A stretch of DNA of 64,000 nucleotides from Gemmatimonadales bacterium (lineage in GTDB: Bacteria > Gemmatimonadota > Gemmatimonadetes > Gemmatimonadales > GWC2-71-9), in assembly GCA_036265815.1 (NCBI GenBank), contig DATAOI010000005.1:62001-126000 (forward strand), read 5' to 3'. Shown one piece after another: positions 1-9,035 of this stretch. Positions within the stretch are counted from its first letter, which is position 1. Every line of letters starts with the position of its first letter. Below the pieces are notes generated by a model, which saw only the letters and a list, made by a program, of their open reading frames with translations, was not told where the DNA came from and ran no database searches. Made by a program: the position numbers and the translations under genes.

Positions 1-321
1 CGGCAGGCCAGGCTGTAGATGCAGGCCGAGCCGGTAGGCATCGCGGTAGAAGAGCCGATGGGGAATCTGGGTCAGCAGTCCCGCGCCATCGCCCGAATTG
101 TCGGTGGATGCGGCGCCGCGGTGGGACACCCGGGCCACCGCGTCCAAGGCCATCCGGATCACTTCGTGGGATCGGGTGCCGCTGGCCTGAGCCACGAAGC
201 CGACCCCGCAGGCGTCGCGCTCCCGTGCGGGGTCGAGCAGGCCCCCCGGGTCGGATGCGGCGTGGCGCTGGTCGTGCTGACGGGAACCGGCCGGGTGGAT
301 CCGCTGCCCAGTGGCGGCCAT
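1..321 (-). CDS. gltB: Glutamate synthase large subunit, N-terminal fragment
   Basis: Only the first 107 codons are in the window; the gene runs off the left edge on the minus strand. The start is the ATG read from 321. The fragment carries the class-II glutamine amidotransferase opening: after a propeptide of about 39 residues come DACGVGFVA, whose Cys is the N-terminal nucleophile exposed by processing, then RSHEVIRMAL, SHRGA and a GDGAGLLTQIP stretch, all typical of the glutaminase domain of glutamate synthase. Known role: transfers the glutamine amide to 2-oxoglutarate, partnering glutamine synthetase (glnA lies at 11.6-13 kb). It is divergent from the leu-ilv operon and has a terminator in its leader, so attenuation is likely. 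The enzyme family is clear; the electron donor (NADPH or ferredoxin) cannot be told from this piece. Confidence 0.9.
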   Translation of the reverse strand, partial: MAATGQRIHPAGSRQHDQRHAASDPGGLLDPARERDACGVGFVAQASGTRSHEVIRMALDAVARVSHRGAASTDNSGDGAGLLTQIPHRLFYRDAYRLGLHLQPGLP

Positions 322-370
322 GGTGCCTCCTGCGGGTGGATGCCTCGTCGGCCGGAGAGGCCGAGGCGAA

Positions 371-403
371 ACAAAAAAGGCCCGCTCCATCTGGGAGCGG
401 GCC
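371..403 (-). terminator. Intrinsic terminator in the gltB leader (candidate attenuator)
   Basis: A perfect 10-bp stem (379-388 paired with 394-403, 5-nt loop) is followed, reading leftwards, by six U residues (373-378). It sits about 50 bp upstream of the gltB start and downstream of the gltB promoter, so it should terminate gltB transcription prematurely unless an alternative fold wins. A second hairpin just upstream on the same RNA (436-441 with 445-450) shares the CGCTCC/GGAGCG sequence with this stem, so its distal arm (436-441) could pair with 394-399 as an antiterminator. Confidence 0.8.
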
Positions 404-426
404 GGGGATTGCGCGCGAGGCGCCAG

Positions 427-498
427 CTACCCGGTCGCTCCCCTGGAGCGGACGAGATTCAGAAGCACGGTAGCCGGGGCGATGCGCGTCGACTGCAT
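427..498 (-). CDS. Possible 23-residue leader peptide of gltB
   Basis: A short minus-strand reading frame (ATG at 498, TAG at 427) lies between the gltB promoter and the gltB leader terminator. It reads MQSTRIAPATVLLNLVRSRG followed by ATG and stop. The end of the frame covers the first hairpin of the leader, as in translation-coupled attenuators, and Arg-Ser-Arg codons lie on that hairpin. Against it: no Shine-Dalgarno sequence, and the ATG falls almost at the predicted transcription start, so it would have to be leaderless. It may be a chance frame; the RNA hairpins stand without it. Confidence 0.35.
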   Translation of the reverse strand: MQSTRIAPATVLLNLVRSRGATG

Positions 499-505
499 GG
501 ATTGA

Positions 506-534
506 ATTATTATGCACCGCGGTGCATTCGTCAA
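506..534 (-). promoter_or_regulatory. gltB promoter with operator palindrome in the spacer
   Basis: On the minus strand a TTGACG -35 (529-534) and an AATAAT -10 (506-511) are separated by 17 bp. The spacer is almost entirely filled by a perfect 16-bp palindrome, ATGCACCGCGGTGCAT (512-527). A factor bound there would lie between the two promoter boxes, which suggests direct control of gltB, either as a repressor or by distorting the spacer. The predicted start is near 499-500. The leuA -35 box lies only about 15 bp further right on the other strand. Confidence 0.65.
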
Positions 535-549
535 GCGGCCCGCGGCCTC

Positions 550-578
550 TTGACATATGGCCAGGCCTTACGTTAGCC
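550..578 (+). promoter_or_regulatory. Candidate promoter of the leu-ilv operon
   Basis: A consensus TTGACA box (550-555) is followed 17 bp later by TTAGCC (573-578), a weak -10. It lies just upstream of the branched-chain leader peptide and attenuator and points towards leuA. The -35 is convincing; the -10 is not, so the exact start is uncertain. Confidence 0.45.
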
Positions 579-639
579 TCTCTGGACCGTGCCGGCGGAA
601 CGCGCCGGCGGCCGATGTCACACTCCGCATCAGGTCCAC

Positions 640-729
640 ATGCTGCTCATCGGGCTCGTCGTCATTCTCGTTAGCGTCCTGCTTACCGGGCTTATCGGTG
701 AGCGAGGGCTGCGCGGCGTGCCGACATGA
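640..729 (+). CDS. Branched-chain leader peptide of the leu-ilv operon
   Basis: A 29-codon frame (ATG 640, TGA 727) opens the leader of the leuA operon. Its first residues are MLLIGLVVILVSVLLTGLIG; in total 8 Leu, 5 Val and 3 Ile make 16 of 29 residues. That composition, immediately upstream of an intrinsic terminator and the leu-ilv genes, is the signature of a multivalent attenuation peptide like those of enteric ilv and leu operons. A weak AGG precedes the ATG by a few bases. The bases at 712-718, inside the last codons, can pair with 772-778, the left arm of the terminator. A ribosome reaching the stop would mask 712-718 and allow termination; one stalled at the upstream Leu/Val/Ile codons would leave it free to antiterminate. 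Confidence 0.8.
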   Translation: MLLIGLVVILVSVLLTGLIGERGLRGVPT

Positions 730-770
730 GTAGCGTGAGACAGTAGCAGCGTCTCCCCCGAATCTCCCAG

Positions 771-806
771 GCGCCGCGACCCGACAGGCTCGCGGCGCTT
801 TTCTTT
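771..806 (+). terminator. Attenuator terminator upstream of leuA
   Basis: A perfect 9-bp GC-rich stem (771-779 with 790-798) with a 10-nt loop is followed by TTTTCTTT (799-806), about 28 bp before the leuA start. There is no gene between the leader peptide and this terminator, so its role must be in regulating the operon. The left arm is complementary over 7 bp to 712-718 in the leader peptide frame, giving mutually exclusive terminator and antiterminator folds. Confidence 0.85.
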
Positions 807-834
807 CACCCTTTTCTCGAGCACGAAAGCGCGT

Positions 835-2391
835 ATGGCCACCAAGGACGTCGTGATCTTCGATACCACCCTGCGCGATGGCGAGCAGGCCCCCGGCAAC
901 AGCCTCTCCTCCGAAGAGAAGCTCCGACTGGCGCGCCAGCTCGATGCGCTCGGCGTCGACGTCATGGAGGCCGGGTTCCCCGCGGCGTCGGAGGGGGACT
1001 ATCGCGCGGTCCGGGAGATCGCCACCGAGCTGCGGCGGCCGGTCGTCGCCGCCCTGGCGCGCTGCCACGATCGCGACATCGAGCTGGCCGGCGAGGCGAT
1101 CCGGTCGGCCGCGCGAGGCCGGCTGCACGTGTTCATCTCCACCTCGGACCTCCACATCCGGGAAAAACTCAAGACCACCCGCGAGGACGTGCTCGACCGC
1201 GCCCGGGCGGCCATCCGCCAGGCGCGGAGCTATACCGACGACGTCGAGTTCTCCGCCGAGGACGCTAGCCGGACCGATCCGGAATTCCTCTGCCGGGTGG
1301 TGGAGCTGGCCATCGCGGAGGGCGCCCGCACCGTGAACCTGCCGGATACCGTGGGCTACGCGCTGCCGGCGGAATACGCCGCCATGTTCCGCGACGTCCT
1401 GGCCCGAGTGCCCGGCGCCGACCGGGTGGTGCTGAGCGCCCACTGCCATGACGATTTGGGACTCGCCGTGGCCAACAGCCTGGCGGCGATCGAAGCCGGG
1501 GCAGGGCAGGTCGAATGCACCGTGAATGGCATCGGCGAGCGCGCCGGGAACGCCGCCCTGGAAGAGATCGTCATGGCCAGCCACGTGCGCGGCCAGGCGG
1601 TGACCTTCCGCTGCAACGTGGAGACCCGCGAGATCTACCGCACCAGCCAGCTCCTCTCCTACCTCACCGGCGCGTTTCCCCAGTCCAACAAGGCGATCGT
1701 CGGCCGGAACGCCTTTGCCCATGAGGCCGGCATCCACCAGCACGGGATGCTGCAGAACGGGCTCACCTACGAGATCATCCGTCCCGAGATGGTGGGAATT
1801 CCCCGCTCCACCCTGGTGCTGGGCAAGCACTCCGGGCGACATGCGCTGGAGCGCCGGTTCCGGGATCTGGGGTACGACCTGGGCGAGGCCCAGCTCACCG
1901 AGGTCTACCGCCAGTTCATCGCCCTGGCCGACCGGAAGCGCGAGATCCTCGACGAGGACCTGCTGGCGCTGGTGCACGAGAGCTTTCAGGATGCCGAGGA
2001 GGCCTACCAGCTCAGTCACTTGCGGGTCGTCTGCGGCAGCATCAGTCCCACGGCAGAGGTGCGGATGACCGGTCCCTGGGCCGGCGAGCGGTCCGCCCGG
2101 GGCACCGGCGATGGCCCGATCTCGGCCGCGTTCACCGCGATCAGCGAGATCCTGGGACATCAGATCGAGGTGGTGAGCCTGTCGCTCCGATCGCTCACGC
2201 CGGGGCGCGACAGCGTCGGGCAGGTCTTCCTCCAGGCCAACGTCGACGGCAAGTCGCTCTCGGGGAACGGCGCATCCACCGATATCGTGGAGGCGAGCGC
2301 GCGCGCGCTGGTGCACGCGCTCAACAAGGCCTACCACGCCGACCGGCTGGAGGCCACCTCGCTCAACTCCATCTATCTCTGGGGCGTGTGA
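835..2391 (+). CDS. leuA: 2-isopropylmalate synthase
   Basis: 518 residues, the usual length. It condenses acetyl-CoA with 2-oxoisovalerate, the first step of leucine synthesis. The HMGL-like TIM barrel opens with [13 protein letters not shown] (about 9-21), with the metal and acid residues of the family; HCHDDLGLA (about 203-211) gives the metal-binding His pair, and NGIGERAGN follows. From about residue 390 a C-terminal regulatory domain is present, so leucine feedback inhibition is expected. First gene of a seven-gene operon; its TGA overlaps the ATG of ilvB by one base. Transcription is probably attenuated through the leader peptide and terminator just upstream. Confidence 0.97.
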   Translation: MATKDVVIFDTTLRDGEQAPGNSLSSEEKLRLARQLDALGVDVMEAGFPAASEGDYRAVREIATELRRPVVAALARCHDRDIELAGEAIRSAARGRLHVFISTSDLHIREKLKTTREDVLDRARAAIRQARSYTDDVEFSAEDASRTDPEFLCRVVELAIAEGARTVNLPDTVGYALPAEYAAMFRDVLARVPGADRVVLSAHCHDDLGLAVANSLAAIEAGAGQVECTVNGIGERAGNAALEEIVMASHVRGQAVTFRCNVETREIYRTSQLLSYLTGAFPQSNKAIVGRNAFAHEAGIHQHGMLQNGLTYEIIRPEMVGIPRSTLVLGKHSGRHALERRFRDLGYDLGEAQLTEVYRQFIALADRKREILDEDLLALVHESFQDAEEAYQLSHLRVVCGSISPTAEVRMTGPWAGERSARGTGDGPISAAFTAISEILGHQIEVVSLSLRSLTPGRDSVGQVFLQANVDGKSLSGNGASTDIVEASARALVHALNKAYHADRLEATSLNSIYLWGV

Positions 2392-4112
2392 TGGCCGAGC
2401 TCCTGACCGGCTCCCAGATTCTCTGCCGGGCACTGCTGGAGGAGAAGGTGGATCTCCTCTTCGGCTATCCCGGCGGGGCGATCATGCCGTTCTACCACGC
2501 GCTGCCGGAGTTCCCCGGATTGCGCCACGTGCTGGTGCGGCATGAGCAGGCGGCGGCGCATGCCGCCGATGGCTATGCCCGCTCGAGCGGCCGGGTCGGC
2601 GTCTGTGTCGCCACGTCGGGGCCGGGTGCGACCAACCTGGTGACGGGGCTCGCCACGGCCCACATGGACAACACGCCCCTGGTGGCGATCACCGGCCAGG
2701 TGCCCCGGGCGATGATCGGGAGGGATGCCTTTCAGGAGACCGACATCATCGGCATCACCCAGCCCATCACCAAACACAATCGCCTGGTCGAAGACGTCGA
2801 GGAGCTGGCCGATGCCGTGCGCGAGGCGTTCGCCGTGGCACTTGAGGGGAGACCCGGTCCGGTGCTGCTGGACGTGCCCAAGGACGTGCAGAACCAGAAG
2901 GCGGAGTGGACCGGCGGGCGTGCCGAGACGCCGGGCGCGATCGCCGGTGCGTCCGGCGTGGGCGACCGGGCGGCCGGGATCCGGGAAGCCGCGAGACTCG
3001 TGGCCCAGGCCGAGCGGCCGCTCATCATGGCGGGACACGGAGTCATCCTGGCCGGCGCCTACGACGAGCTGAGGATGCTGGCGGAGCGGACCGGCGTTCC
3101 GGTCATCACCACCCTGCTCGGCATCAGCGCTTTCCCCGAGTCGCACCCGCTGCACCTGGGGATGCCGGGGATGCACGGCGAGGTGCACGTCAACCGGGCC
3201 ATCCAGCAGGCGGACCTCATCATCGGCCTGGGGCTCAGGTTCGACGATCGGGTGACCGGCAACCTGGCGGCGTTCGCGCGCGGGGCCAAAGTGGTGCACG
3301 TCGAGCTGGATCCGAGCGAGATCGGCAAGAACGTGCCGGTGACCGTGGGTCTGGTGGGCGACGTGGGCGAGGTCCTCCGCGAGCTGCTCGCGGCCGTGCC
3401 CCCACGCGATTGCGAGGCATGGCGGGACGAGATCGCCGGCCTCATGCGCCCCCGGGTGGAGAGCTTCCGCGGCGGGCTCTCTCCCGAGTCGATCCTCGGC
3501 GCCATCGACCAGGCCTCGGGCGGACGCTGCACCATCGTCTCCGACGTGGGCCAGCACCAGATGTGGGTGGCCAAGTTCTTTCCCTACCGGCGACCCAATA
3601 CCCATATCACCTCGGGCGGGCTCGGCACGATGGGGTTCGCGGTGCCCGCGGCGATGGGTGTGGCGCTGGCCCGTCCGGACGAGCCGGTCTGGGCCATCTC
3701 GGGTGACGGCGGATTCCAGATGAACATGCAGGAGATCGCGACCATGGTGCAGGAAGGCATCCCGGTGAAGATGGCGATCTTCAACAATGGCTACCTGGGG
3801 ATGGTGCGGCAGTGGCAGCAGTTCTTCCACGGCCGGCGCTATTCGGCCACGCCGATCTGGAGTCCGGACTACGTCAAGCTGGCGGAGGCGTACGGCATTC
3901 CCGGATGGCGGGTGGAGAGCGCGGCCCAGGTGGACGAGGTGCTGCGGGGCGCGCTGGCCCAGCCGGGGCCCGCGGTGGTGGAGTTCCTCATCGAGCAGGA
4001 AGCCAACGTGTTTCCCATGATTCCCCCCGGCGCCTCCCTCTCCGACGCCATCGAGTCGGAAGAGGCCACGGCGGCCGCGCCGTCACCTGGTCCGAAACTG
4101 GTCCGGGTATGA
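2391..4112 (+). CDS. ilvB: Acetolactate synthase large (catalytic) subunit
   Basis: 573 residues from the ATG at 2391, which overlaps the leuA stop; a GTG one codon earlier is possible but not needed. This ThDP-dependent enzyme makes acetolactate or acetohydroxybutyrate for valine and isoleucine. Seen: [11 protein letters not shown] near the N-terminus, the [15 protein letters not shown] stretch with the ThDP-activating Glu (about residue 51), and the GDGGFQMNM...[12 protein letters not shown] ThDP/metal motif near 437-470. ilvN follows with an ATGA overlap, matching the stoichiometric catalytic-regulatory pair. The C-terminal 20 residues are a poorly conserved Ala/Pro tail. Confidence 0.96.
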   Translation: MAELLTGSQILCRALLEEKVDLLFGYPGGAIMPFYHALPEFPGLRHVLVRHEQAAAHAADGYARSSGRVGVCVATSGPGATNLVTGLATAHMDNTPLVAITGQVPRAMIGRDAFQETDIIGITQPITKHNRLVEDVEELADAVREAFAVALEGRPGPVLLDVPKDVQNQKAEWTGGRAETPGAIAGASGVGDRAAGIREAARLVAQAERPLIMAGHGVILAGAYDELRMLAERTGVPVITTLLGISAFPESHPLHLGMPGMHGEVHVNRAIQQADLIIGLGLRFDDRVTGNLAAFARGAKVVHVELDPSEIGKNVPVTVGLVGDVGEVLRELLAAVPPRDCEAWRDEIAGLMRPRVESFRGGLSPESILGAIDQASGGRCTIVSDVGQHQMWVAKFFPYRRPNTHITSGGLGTMGFAVPAAMGVALARPDEPVWAISGDGGFQMNMQEIATMVQEGIPVKMAIFNNGYLGMVRQWQQFFHGRRYSATPIWSPDYVKLAEAYGIPGWRVESAAQVDEVLRGALAQPGPAVVEFLIEQEANVFPMIPPGASLSDAIESEEATAAAPSPGPKLVRV

Positions 4113-4621
4113 CCGGCGCCCACGCGCTCACGGTGCTGCTGGAAGACCGGCTGATCACCTTCAATCGCGCCGTCGGACTCATCCGGCGACGCAACCTGCC
4201 TGTGCGGAGCATCGCCGTCGGACCCACGACGACCCCAGGCGTCTCGAGGCTCACCATCATGATTCAATCGGACGAAGCCACGGCCAATCGGGCCGTGCAG
4301 CAGTTGCAGAAGGTGGTCGGCGTGCGCGAGGCCGCAGCGTTCGCGGCGCAGGACGGGGTGGCCCGCGAGCTGGCCCTGGTGAAAGTGCGCGCCGCCGCCG
4401 ACCGGTACGCCGAGCTGCTCGACGTGGTGCAGCTCTACCACGCATCGGTGATCGACGATACGCCCGACGCGGTGATCGTGGAGCTCACCGGCTCGGAGGC
4501 GTTCGTGCTTTCCTGTATCCGGGCACTCGAGCGGTTCGAGCTGCTCGACGTGGTCCGCAGCGGCGCCATCGCCATCGAGGCGGGACTGACCCCGGAGCAC
4601 CGGGTTCCCGCTCCCCTCTAA
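4109..4621 (+). CDS. ilvN: Acetolactate synthase small (regulatory) subunit
   Basis: 170 residues starting at the ATG that overlaps the ilvB stop (ATGA). It begins with an ACT domain ([13 protein letters not shown], about 1-75) that binds valine in this family, followed by the C-terminal small-subunit domain with LALVKVRA and the [19 protein letters not shown] region. It stimulates IlvB and confers feedback inhibition. Placement directly after ilvB and before ilvC is the standard order. Length matches the family (about 160-175). Confidence 0.95.
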   Translation: MTGAHALTVLLEDRLITFNRAVGLIRRRNLPVRSIAVGPTTTPGVSRLTIMIQSDEATANRAVQQLQKVVGVREAAAFAAQDGVARELALVKVRAAADRYAELLDVVQLYHASVIDDTPDAVIVELTGSEAFVLSCIRALERFELLDVVRSGAIAIEAGLTPEHRVPAPL

Positions 4622-4635
4622 GGAGAGACCGAGTC

Positions 4636-5724
4636 ATGACCAACCTTCCCGTGCGGGTGTACTACGACGCCGACGCCGACCGCGGGCGTCTGGCGGGCCG
4701 CACCTTTGCCATCATCGGCTACGGCAGCCAGGGCCATGCCCATGCTCTCAATCTTCGGGACAGTGGAGCCAAGGTCGTGGTGGGGCTCCGCAAGAGTGGC
4801 GGCTCCTGGGCGCGCGCACAGGCCGCGGGGCTCGACGTACGAACGGTCGCCGAAGGGGCCGCCGCGGCCGACGTGATCATGATGCTGACGCCTGACCAGG
4901 ACGGCCGCGCTGTCTACGAGGGCGGGGTGGCCGCGGGGCTCCGCCCGGGCAAGACGCTGATGTTCGCCCATGGGTTCAACATCCATTTCGGCGAGATCGT
5001 GCCGCCGGCCGGCGTGGACGTCTCTATGGTGGCGCCCAAGTCGCCGGGGCACCTGGTCCGCAGCGAGTTCGAGGGGGGACGCGGCGTGCCCGGCCTGGTG
5101 GCGGTGCACCAGGACGCGAGCGGGCAGGCGCTGGCGAACGCGCTGGCCTACGCTGCCGGCATCGGGTGCACCCGCGCCGGGGTCATCGAGACCTCGTTCC
5201 GCGAGGAGACCGAGACCGATCTCTTCGGGGAGCAGGCCGTGCTCTGCGGCGGCGTGACGGCCCTGGTCAAGGCCGGATTCGAAACGCTCACCGCCGCGGG
5301 CTACCGCCCGGAGATGGCCTATTTCGAGTGCCTGCACGAGCTCAAGCTGATCGTCGACCTGATGTACCGGGGTGGGATGCAGTTCATGCGCTACTCCATC
5401 AGCGACACGGCGGAGTATGGGGACTACACCCGCGGCCCCCGGATCATCACGCAGGAGACTCGCGCGGAGATGGGGCGCATCCTGCAGGAGATTCAGAGCG
5501 GCTCGTTCGCGCGCGAGTGGCTGGCGGAGAATCGGTCGGGCCGCGCCAACTTCGAGCGACTGCGCCAGACCGACCGGGATCACGAGATCGAACGGGTCGG
5601 CGCCCAGCTCCGGGCGATGATGCCCTGGTCGGAAGAAGGTAAAGCGGCCCAGCGCGCAGCGTCGGCCGAGTCTAAGGCCGCGTCATCCGCCCCCAGCGGC
5701 CGAAAGCCGGCGCCGGTCACGTGA
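4636..5724 (+). CDS. ilvC: Ketol-acid reductoisomerase
   Basis: 362 residues. It isomerises and reduces acetolactate to 2,3-dihydroxyisovalerate with NADPH and Mg. Seen: the Rossmann motif [17 protein letters not shown] (about 30-46), [22 protein letters not shown], the [16 protein letters not shown] acidic metal-binding segment and [17 protein letters not shown]. It is a short class I enzyme. A strong ribosome site (AAGGAGAG) lies upstream. The last 25-30 residues are a low-complexity Ala/Ser/Lys tail not needed for the fold. Its TGA overlaps the GTG start of leuC. Confidence 0.96.
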   Translation: MTNLPVRVYYDADADRGRLAGRTFAIIGYGSQGHAHALNLRDSGAKVVVGLRKSGGSWARAQAAGLDVRTVAEGAAAADVIMMLTPDQDGRAVYEGGVAAGLRPGKTLMFAHGFNIHFGEIVPPAGVDVSMVAPKSPGHLVRSEFEGGRGVPGLVAVHQDASGQALANALAYAAGIGCTRAGVIETSFREETETDLFGEQAVLCGGVTALVKAGFETLTAAGYRPEMAYFECLHELKLIVDLMYRGGMQFMRYSISDTAEYGDYTRGPRIITQETRAEMGRILQEIQSGSFAREWLAENRSGRANFERLRQTDRDHEIERVGAQLRAMMPWSEEGKAAQRAASAESKAASSAPSGRKPAPVT

Positions 5725-7130
5725 CGCCACGCACCCTGTTCGAGAAGGTCTGGGAGGCGCACGTCGTCCAGCAGGAGCCCGGTGGGCCCGCCCTGCTCTA
5801 TGTCGATCTGCACCTGGTGCACGAGGTGACGTCGCCCCAGGCGTTCGAAGGGCTCCGCCTGGCGGGTCGCCGGGTGCGCCGGCCGGACCTGACCAAGGCG
5901 ACCGTGGATCACAACGTCTCGACCGGAGACCGGCGGCTGCCCATCGCCGACCAGGTCTCCGCCCGGCAGCTCGATGCCTTGCGGGCCAACGCGGGGGAGT
6001 TCGGGGTGGAGCTGTTCGACCTCAACTCCCCGAACCAGGGCATCGTGCACGTCATCGGCCCGGAACTGGGGCTCACCCAGCCGGGAATGGTGATCGTGTG
6101 CGGGGACTCCCACACCTCGACCCATGGAGCGTTCGGCGCGCTGGCGTTCGGGATCGGGACCAGCGAGGTGGAGCACGTCCTGGCCACTCAATGCATCGTG
6201 CAGTCCCGTCCCCGGACCATGGAAGTTCGCTTCACCGGCATGCCCGCCCCCGGAGTCGGCGCCAAGGACCTCATCCTGGCGGTGATCCGCCGGATCGGGA
6301 CGGCGGGCGCCACCGGCCACGTGATCGAGTACACCGGCGAGGCGATCCGGGCCCTCTCGATGGAAGGCCGGATGACCATCTGCAACATGTCCATCGAGGC
6401 CGGCGCGCGCGCGGGCATGGTGGCACCGGACGCGAAGACGCTTGCCTACCTGGCCGGCCGGCCGCGGTCTGCGTCAGGGGAGGAATGGAGCCGGTCGAGC
6501 GCGGTGTGGAACGAGCTCGCCACCGATCCTGGTGCGACCTTCGACCGGGAGATGAAGCTCGATGCCGCCGCCATCGGCCCCCAGGTCACCTGGGGTACGA
6601 GTCCGGGGATGACGGCCGAGATCACCGAGTTGGTCCCCGACCCGACCGAGGCACCCACCGATGCCGACCGGCAATCGTACCAACGCGCGCTCGAGTACAT
6701 GGGACTCCGTCCCGGAACGCCATTGGAAGGCCTCAAGGTCGATCGGGTGTTCGTGGGCTCCTGCACCAACGCCCGGATCGAAGACCTGCGCGAGGCCGCC
6801 GGTGTCGCGCGCGGCCGCCGGGTGGCGAGCGGGGTGCGCGCGATGGTGGTGCCGGGTTCGCAGCAGGTGAAGGCCGCCGCGGAGCGCGAAGGTCTCGACC
6901 GGATCTTCACCGAGGCCGGCTTCGAGTGGCGCAATCCAGGTTGCTCGATGTGTCTCGGCATGAACGAGGACATCCTCGGTCCCGGCGAGCGATGCGCATC
7001 GACATCAAACCGGAATTTCGAGGGACGGCAGGGCAGGGGAGGCCGAACGCACCTGGTGAGTCCGGTGATGGCGGTGGCGGCGGCGGTGGAGGGCCGTCTG
7101 GTGGACGTGCGGGGGTATATTCGGCGGTAA
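5721..7130 (+). CDS. leuC: 3-isopropylmalate dehydratase large subunit
   Basis: 469 residues from a GTG that overlaps the ilvC stop. With LeuD it interconverts 2- and 3-isopropylmalate using a [4Fe-4S] cluster. The cluster ligands are visible: [12 protein letters not shown] (Cys about 348) and [11 protein letters not shown] (Cys about 409 and 412). The [26 protein letters not shown]-type aconitase segment and the [12 protein letters not shown] substrate-binding stretch are both present. An AT-rich 155-bp gap, unlike the overlaps elsewhere in the operon, separates it from leuD. Confidence 0.96.
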   Translation: MTPRTLFEKVWEAHVVQQEPGGPALLYVDLHLVHEVTSPQAFEGLRLAGRRVRRPDLTKATVDHNVSTGDRRLPIADQVSARQLDALRANAGEFGVELFDLNSPNQGIVHVIGPELGLTQPGMVIVCGDSHTSTHGAFGALAFGIGTSEVEHVLATQCIVQSRPRTMEVRFTGMPAPGVGAKDLILAVIRRIGTAGATGHVIEYTGEAIRALSMEGRMTICNMSIEAGARAGMVAPDAKTLAYLAGRPRSASGEEWSRSSAVWNELATDPGATFDREMKLDAAAIGPQVTWGTSPGMTAEITELVPDPTEAPTDADRQSYQRALEYMGLRPGTPLEGLKVDRVFVGSCTNARIEDLREAAGVARGRRVASGVRAMVVPGSQQVKAAAEREGLDRIFTEAGFEWRNPGCSMCLGMNEDILGPGERCASTSNRNFEGRQGRGGRTHLVSPVMAVAAAVEGRLVDVRGYIRR

Positions 7131-7285
7131 TCGAAGCGATATACAGAGGGCTCAAGCGCGTATGCGTCCCGCTAACGTACTTTATTAGCTTTCGCTAACT
7201 CATTTAACACTAACATATACAACATCTACTTAAAGCAAATTATGAAGGTGCACATCTTCCATCACGCATATTTATCAAATTGAGT
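7131..7285. other. AT-rich insert between leuC and leuD
   Basis: All other junctions in this operon overlap or are separated by under 20 bp, but here 155 bp intervene. From about 7170 the DNA drops to roughly one-third GC against about two-thirds around it. It contains repeated CTAAC/TTAAC motifs, an inverted pair TTAGC-TTTC-GCTAA (about 7185-7198) and a 13-codon frame ending just before leuD. I see no convincing promoter or terminator. It could be an internal promoter/leader, a processing site, or acquired DNA. Confidence 0.6.
7242..7283 (+). CDS. Possible 13-residue upstream micro-ORF of leuD
   Basis: The frame reads MKVHIFHHAYLSN and stops 2 bp before the leuD ATG. leuD has no recognisable Shine-Dalgarno sequence, so re-initiation after this micro-ORF could deliver ribosomes to leuD. 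It lies inside the AT-rich insert. It could equally be chance; only ribosome profiling would tell. Confidence 0.3.
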   Translation: MKVHIFHHAYLSN

Positions 7286-7900
7286 ATGCAACCCTTCCTC
7301 CGCCACACCGGACGCGTCGCCGCGATCCCGCGGGCCAACGTCGACACCGATCAGATCATCCCGAAGCAGTTCCTCAAGCGGATCGAGCGGACCGGCTTCG
7401 GACCATGCCTGTTCTTCGACTGGCGCTATCTCGCCGACGGCTCGCCCAATCCTGATTTCGAGCTCAATCAGCCCGCCGCCGCCGGCGCGTCGATTCTGCT
7501 CGCGGGAGAGAACTTCGGCTGCGGATCGTCCCGGGAGCATGCACCATGGGCGCTGGCGGACTACGGGTTCCGAGCGATCGTCGCCGCATCCTTCGCCGAC
7601 ATCTTCTACGGCAACTGCTGTCAGAACGGTCTGCTGCCCGTGGTATTGAGGAAGGCGGAGATGGACGAGCTCTTCCGCCGCGCGAGCGCGGCGGCGGCCG
7701 GCTACGAGCTCACGGTGGACCTCTGGGAGCGCCGGGCGCGGGATGACGCGGGCTTCGAGGCGGTGTTCAGCATCGACGAATACCGGCGGGAGATGCTGCT
7801 CGAAGGGCTGGATGAGATCGGCAAGACGTTGTTGCAGGAGCCCCGGATCGCCGCGTTCGAGCGGGCCCGGCAAGCGGCGCGCCAGGGGTCGGCCGGATGA
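7286..7900 (+). CDS. leuD: 3-isopropylmalate dehydratase small subunit
   Basis: 204 residues from the ATG at 7286, chosen because [20 protein letters not shown] aligns with the normal LeuD N-terminus; a TTG two codons earlier is less likely. It is the swivel-domain partner of Leu[17 protein letters not shown] near the start and [14 protein letters not shown] (about 75-88) are hallmark substrate-recognition motifs of the aconitase small-subunit family. It follows the AT-rich insert and overlaps leuB by ATGA. Confidence 0.96.
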   Translation: MQPFLRHTGRVAAIPRANVDTDQIIPKQFLKRIERTGFGPCLFFDWRYLADGSPNPDFELNQPAAAGASILLAGENFGCGSSREHAPWALADYGFRAIVAASFADIFYGNCCQNGLLPVVLRKAEMDELFRRASAAAAGYELTVDLWERRARDDAGFEAVFSIDEYRREMLLEGLDEIGKTLLQEPRIAAFERARQAARQGSAG

Positions 7901-8994
7901 AGCGATACACCATCGCCGTGCTCCCGGGAGACGGGATCGGACCCGAGGTGACAGCCGCGGCGGTGAAGGTGCTTCGCGCGGCAGCGGAGCTGCACGGTTT
8001 TCGCCTCGATCTCGCCGAGTACGCCGTCGGCGCCGCGGGAGTAGCGGAGGCCGATGATTCGCTGCCGCCCCGGACCCGAGGGGCGGTGACCCAGGCCGAC
8101 GCGGTGCTGCTGGGCGCGGTGGGTCATCCTTCACTGGCCGCCGCGGAAGGCCGCCGGCGCCCGGAAACGGGGCTGCTCGCGCTCAGGAAGCTGCTCGGGG
8201 CCTACGCCAATCTTCGTCCGGTCGCGGTCCATCCGGGGCTGCGTCATGCGTCGCCACTCCGGCCTGAGCTGCTCGAGGGAGTCGATCTGCTGATCGTCCG
8301 CGAGCTGCTGGGCGGGCTCTACTACGGCGAGCCGCGGAGCCTGGGTTCCGATGCCGCCGTGAACACCCTGCGCTACTCGGTGCCGGAGATCGAGCGGGTG
8401 GCCCGGGTGGCCTTCGAGGCGGCCCGCGGGCGGAAGGGCCTGGTGACCTCGGTCGACAAGGCCAACGTGCTGGAAGTCTCGCAGCTGTGGCGGGAAACGG
8501 TCACTCGAGTGGGCTCTACGGAGTATCCCGACCTCCGGCTGGAGCACCTGTACGTGGACTTCGCCGCGATGCGCCTGGTGGCCGACCCGGCGGGGTTCGA
8601 CGTACTGCTCACGGAGAATCTGTTCGGGGACATCCTGAGCGACGAAGGTGCGGTGCTTACCGGATCGCTGGGCCTCCTGCCGTCCGCCTCCATCGGTGAT
8701 GGACCCGGATTGTTCGAGCCGGTGCACGGCTCGGCCCCGGACATCGCGGGCCGGGGCATCGCCAACCCGATCGGGGCTATCGCGTCGGTCGGGATGCTGC
8801 TGCGGTACGGTCTCGCTTTGCCCGAGGCGGCCGACGGTGTCGAGCGCGCGGTGGCCGGCGTGCTCGGCGGAGGGGCCAGAACGGCGGATATCGCTCGCCC
8901 GGGAGAGGCGACGGTGGGCTCGGTGGAGATGGGGGACGAGATCGCCCGGCTGGTGCTGACCGGGCGCGGAATGGAGCGGGCGGGGGCGCGATAG
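7897..8994 (+). CDS. leuB: 3-isopropylmalate dehydrogenase
   Basis: 365 residues; NAD- and Mg-dependent oxidative decarboxylation giving 2-oxoisocaproate, the last step before transamination to leucine. Visible: [12 protein letters not shown] at the start, [11 protein letters not shown] with the substrate-binding Arg, [15 protein letters not shown], and the [20 protein letters not shown] metal/substrate segment, then [14 protein letters not shown] for NAD. Last gene of the leu-ilv operon. Downstream it converges on the PAP2 gene with a gap of about 40 bp. Confidence 0.96.
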   Translation: MKRYTIAVLPGDGIGPEVTAAAVKVLRAAAELHGFRLDLAEYAVGAAGVAEADDSLPPRTRGAVTQADAVLLGAVGHPSLAAAEGRRRPETGLLALRKLLGAYANLRPVAVHPGLRHASPLRPELLEGVDLLIVRELLGGLYYGEPRSLGSDAAVNTLRYSVPEIERVARVAFEAARGRKGLVTSVDKANVLEVSQLWRETVTRVGSTEYPDLRLEHLYVDFAAMRLVADPAGFDVLLTENLFGDILSDEGAVLTGSLGLLPSASIGDGPGLFEPVHGSAPDIAGRGIANPIGAIASVGMLLRYGLALPEAADGVERAVAGVLGGGARTADIARPGEATVGSVEMGDEIARLVLTGRGMERAGAR

Positions 8995-9035
8995 CGGGGA
9001 ATTGCGCTGCCGTGCCGGGCCGCCATGGACAACCG

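Noticed and set aside
568-2433. 621-codon minus-strand frame opposite leuA
   Set aside because: Antisense shadow; leuA and the attenuator fully explain this DNA.
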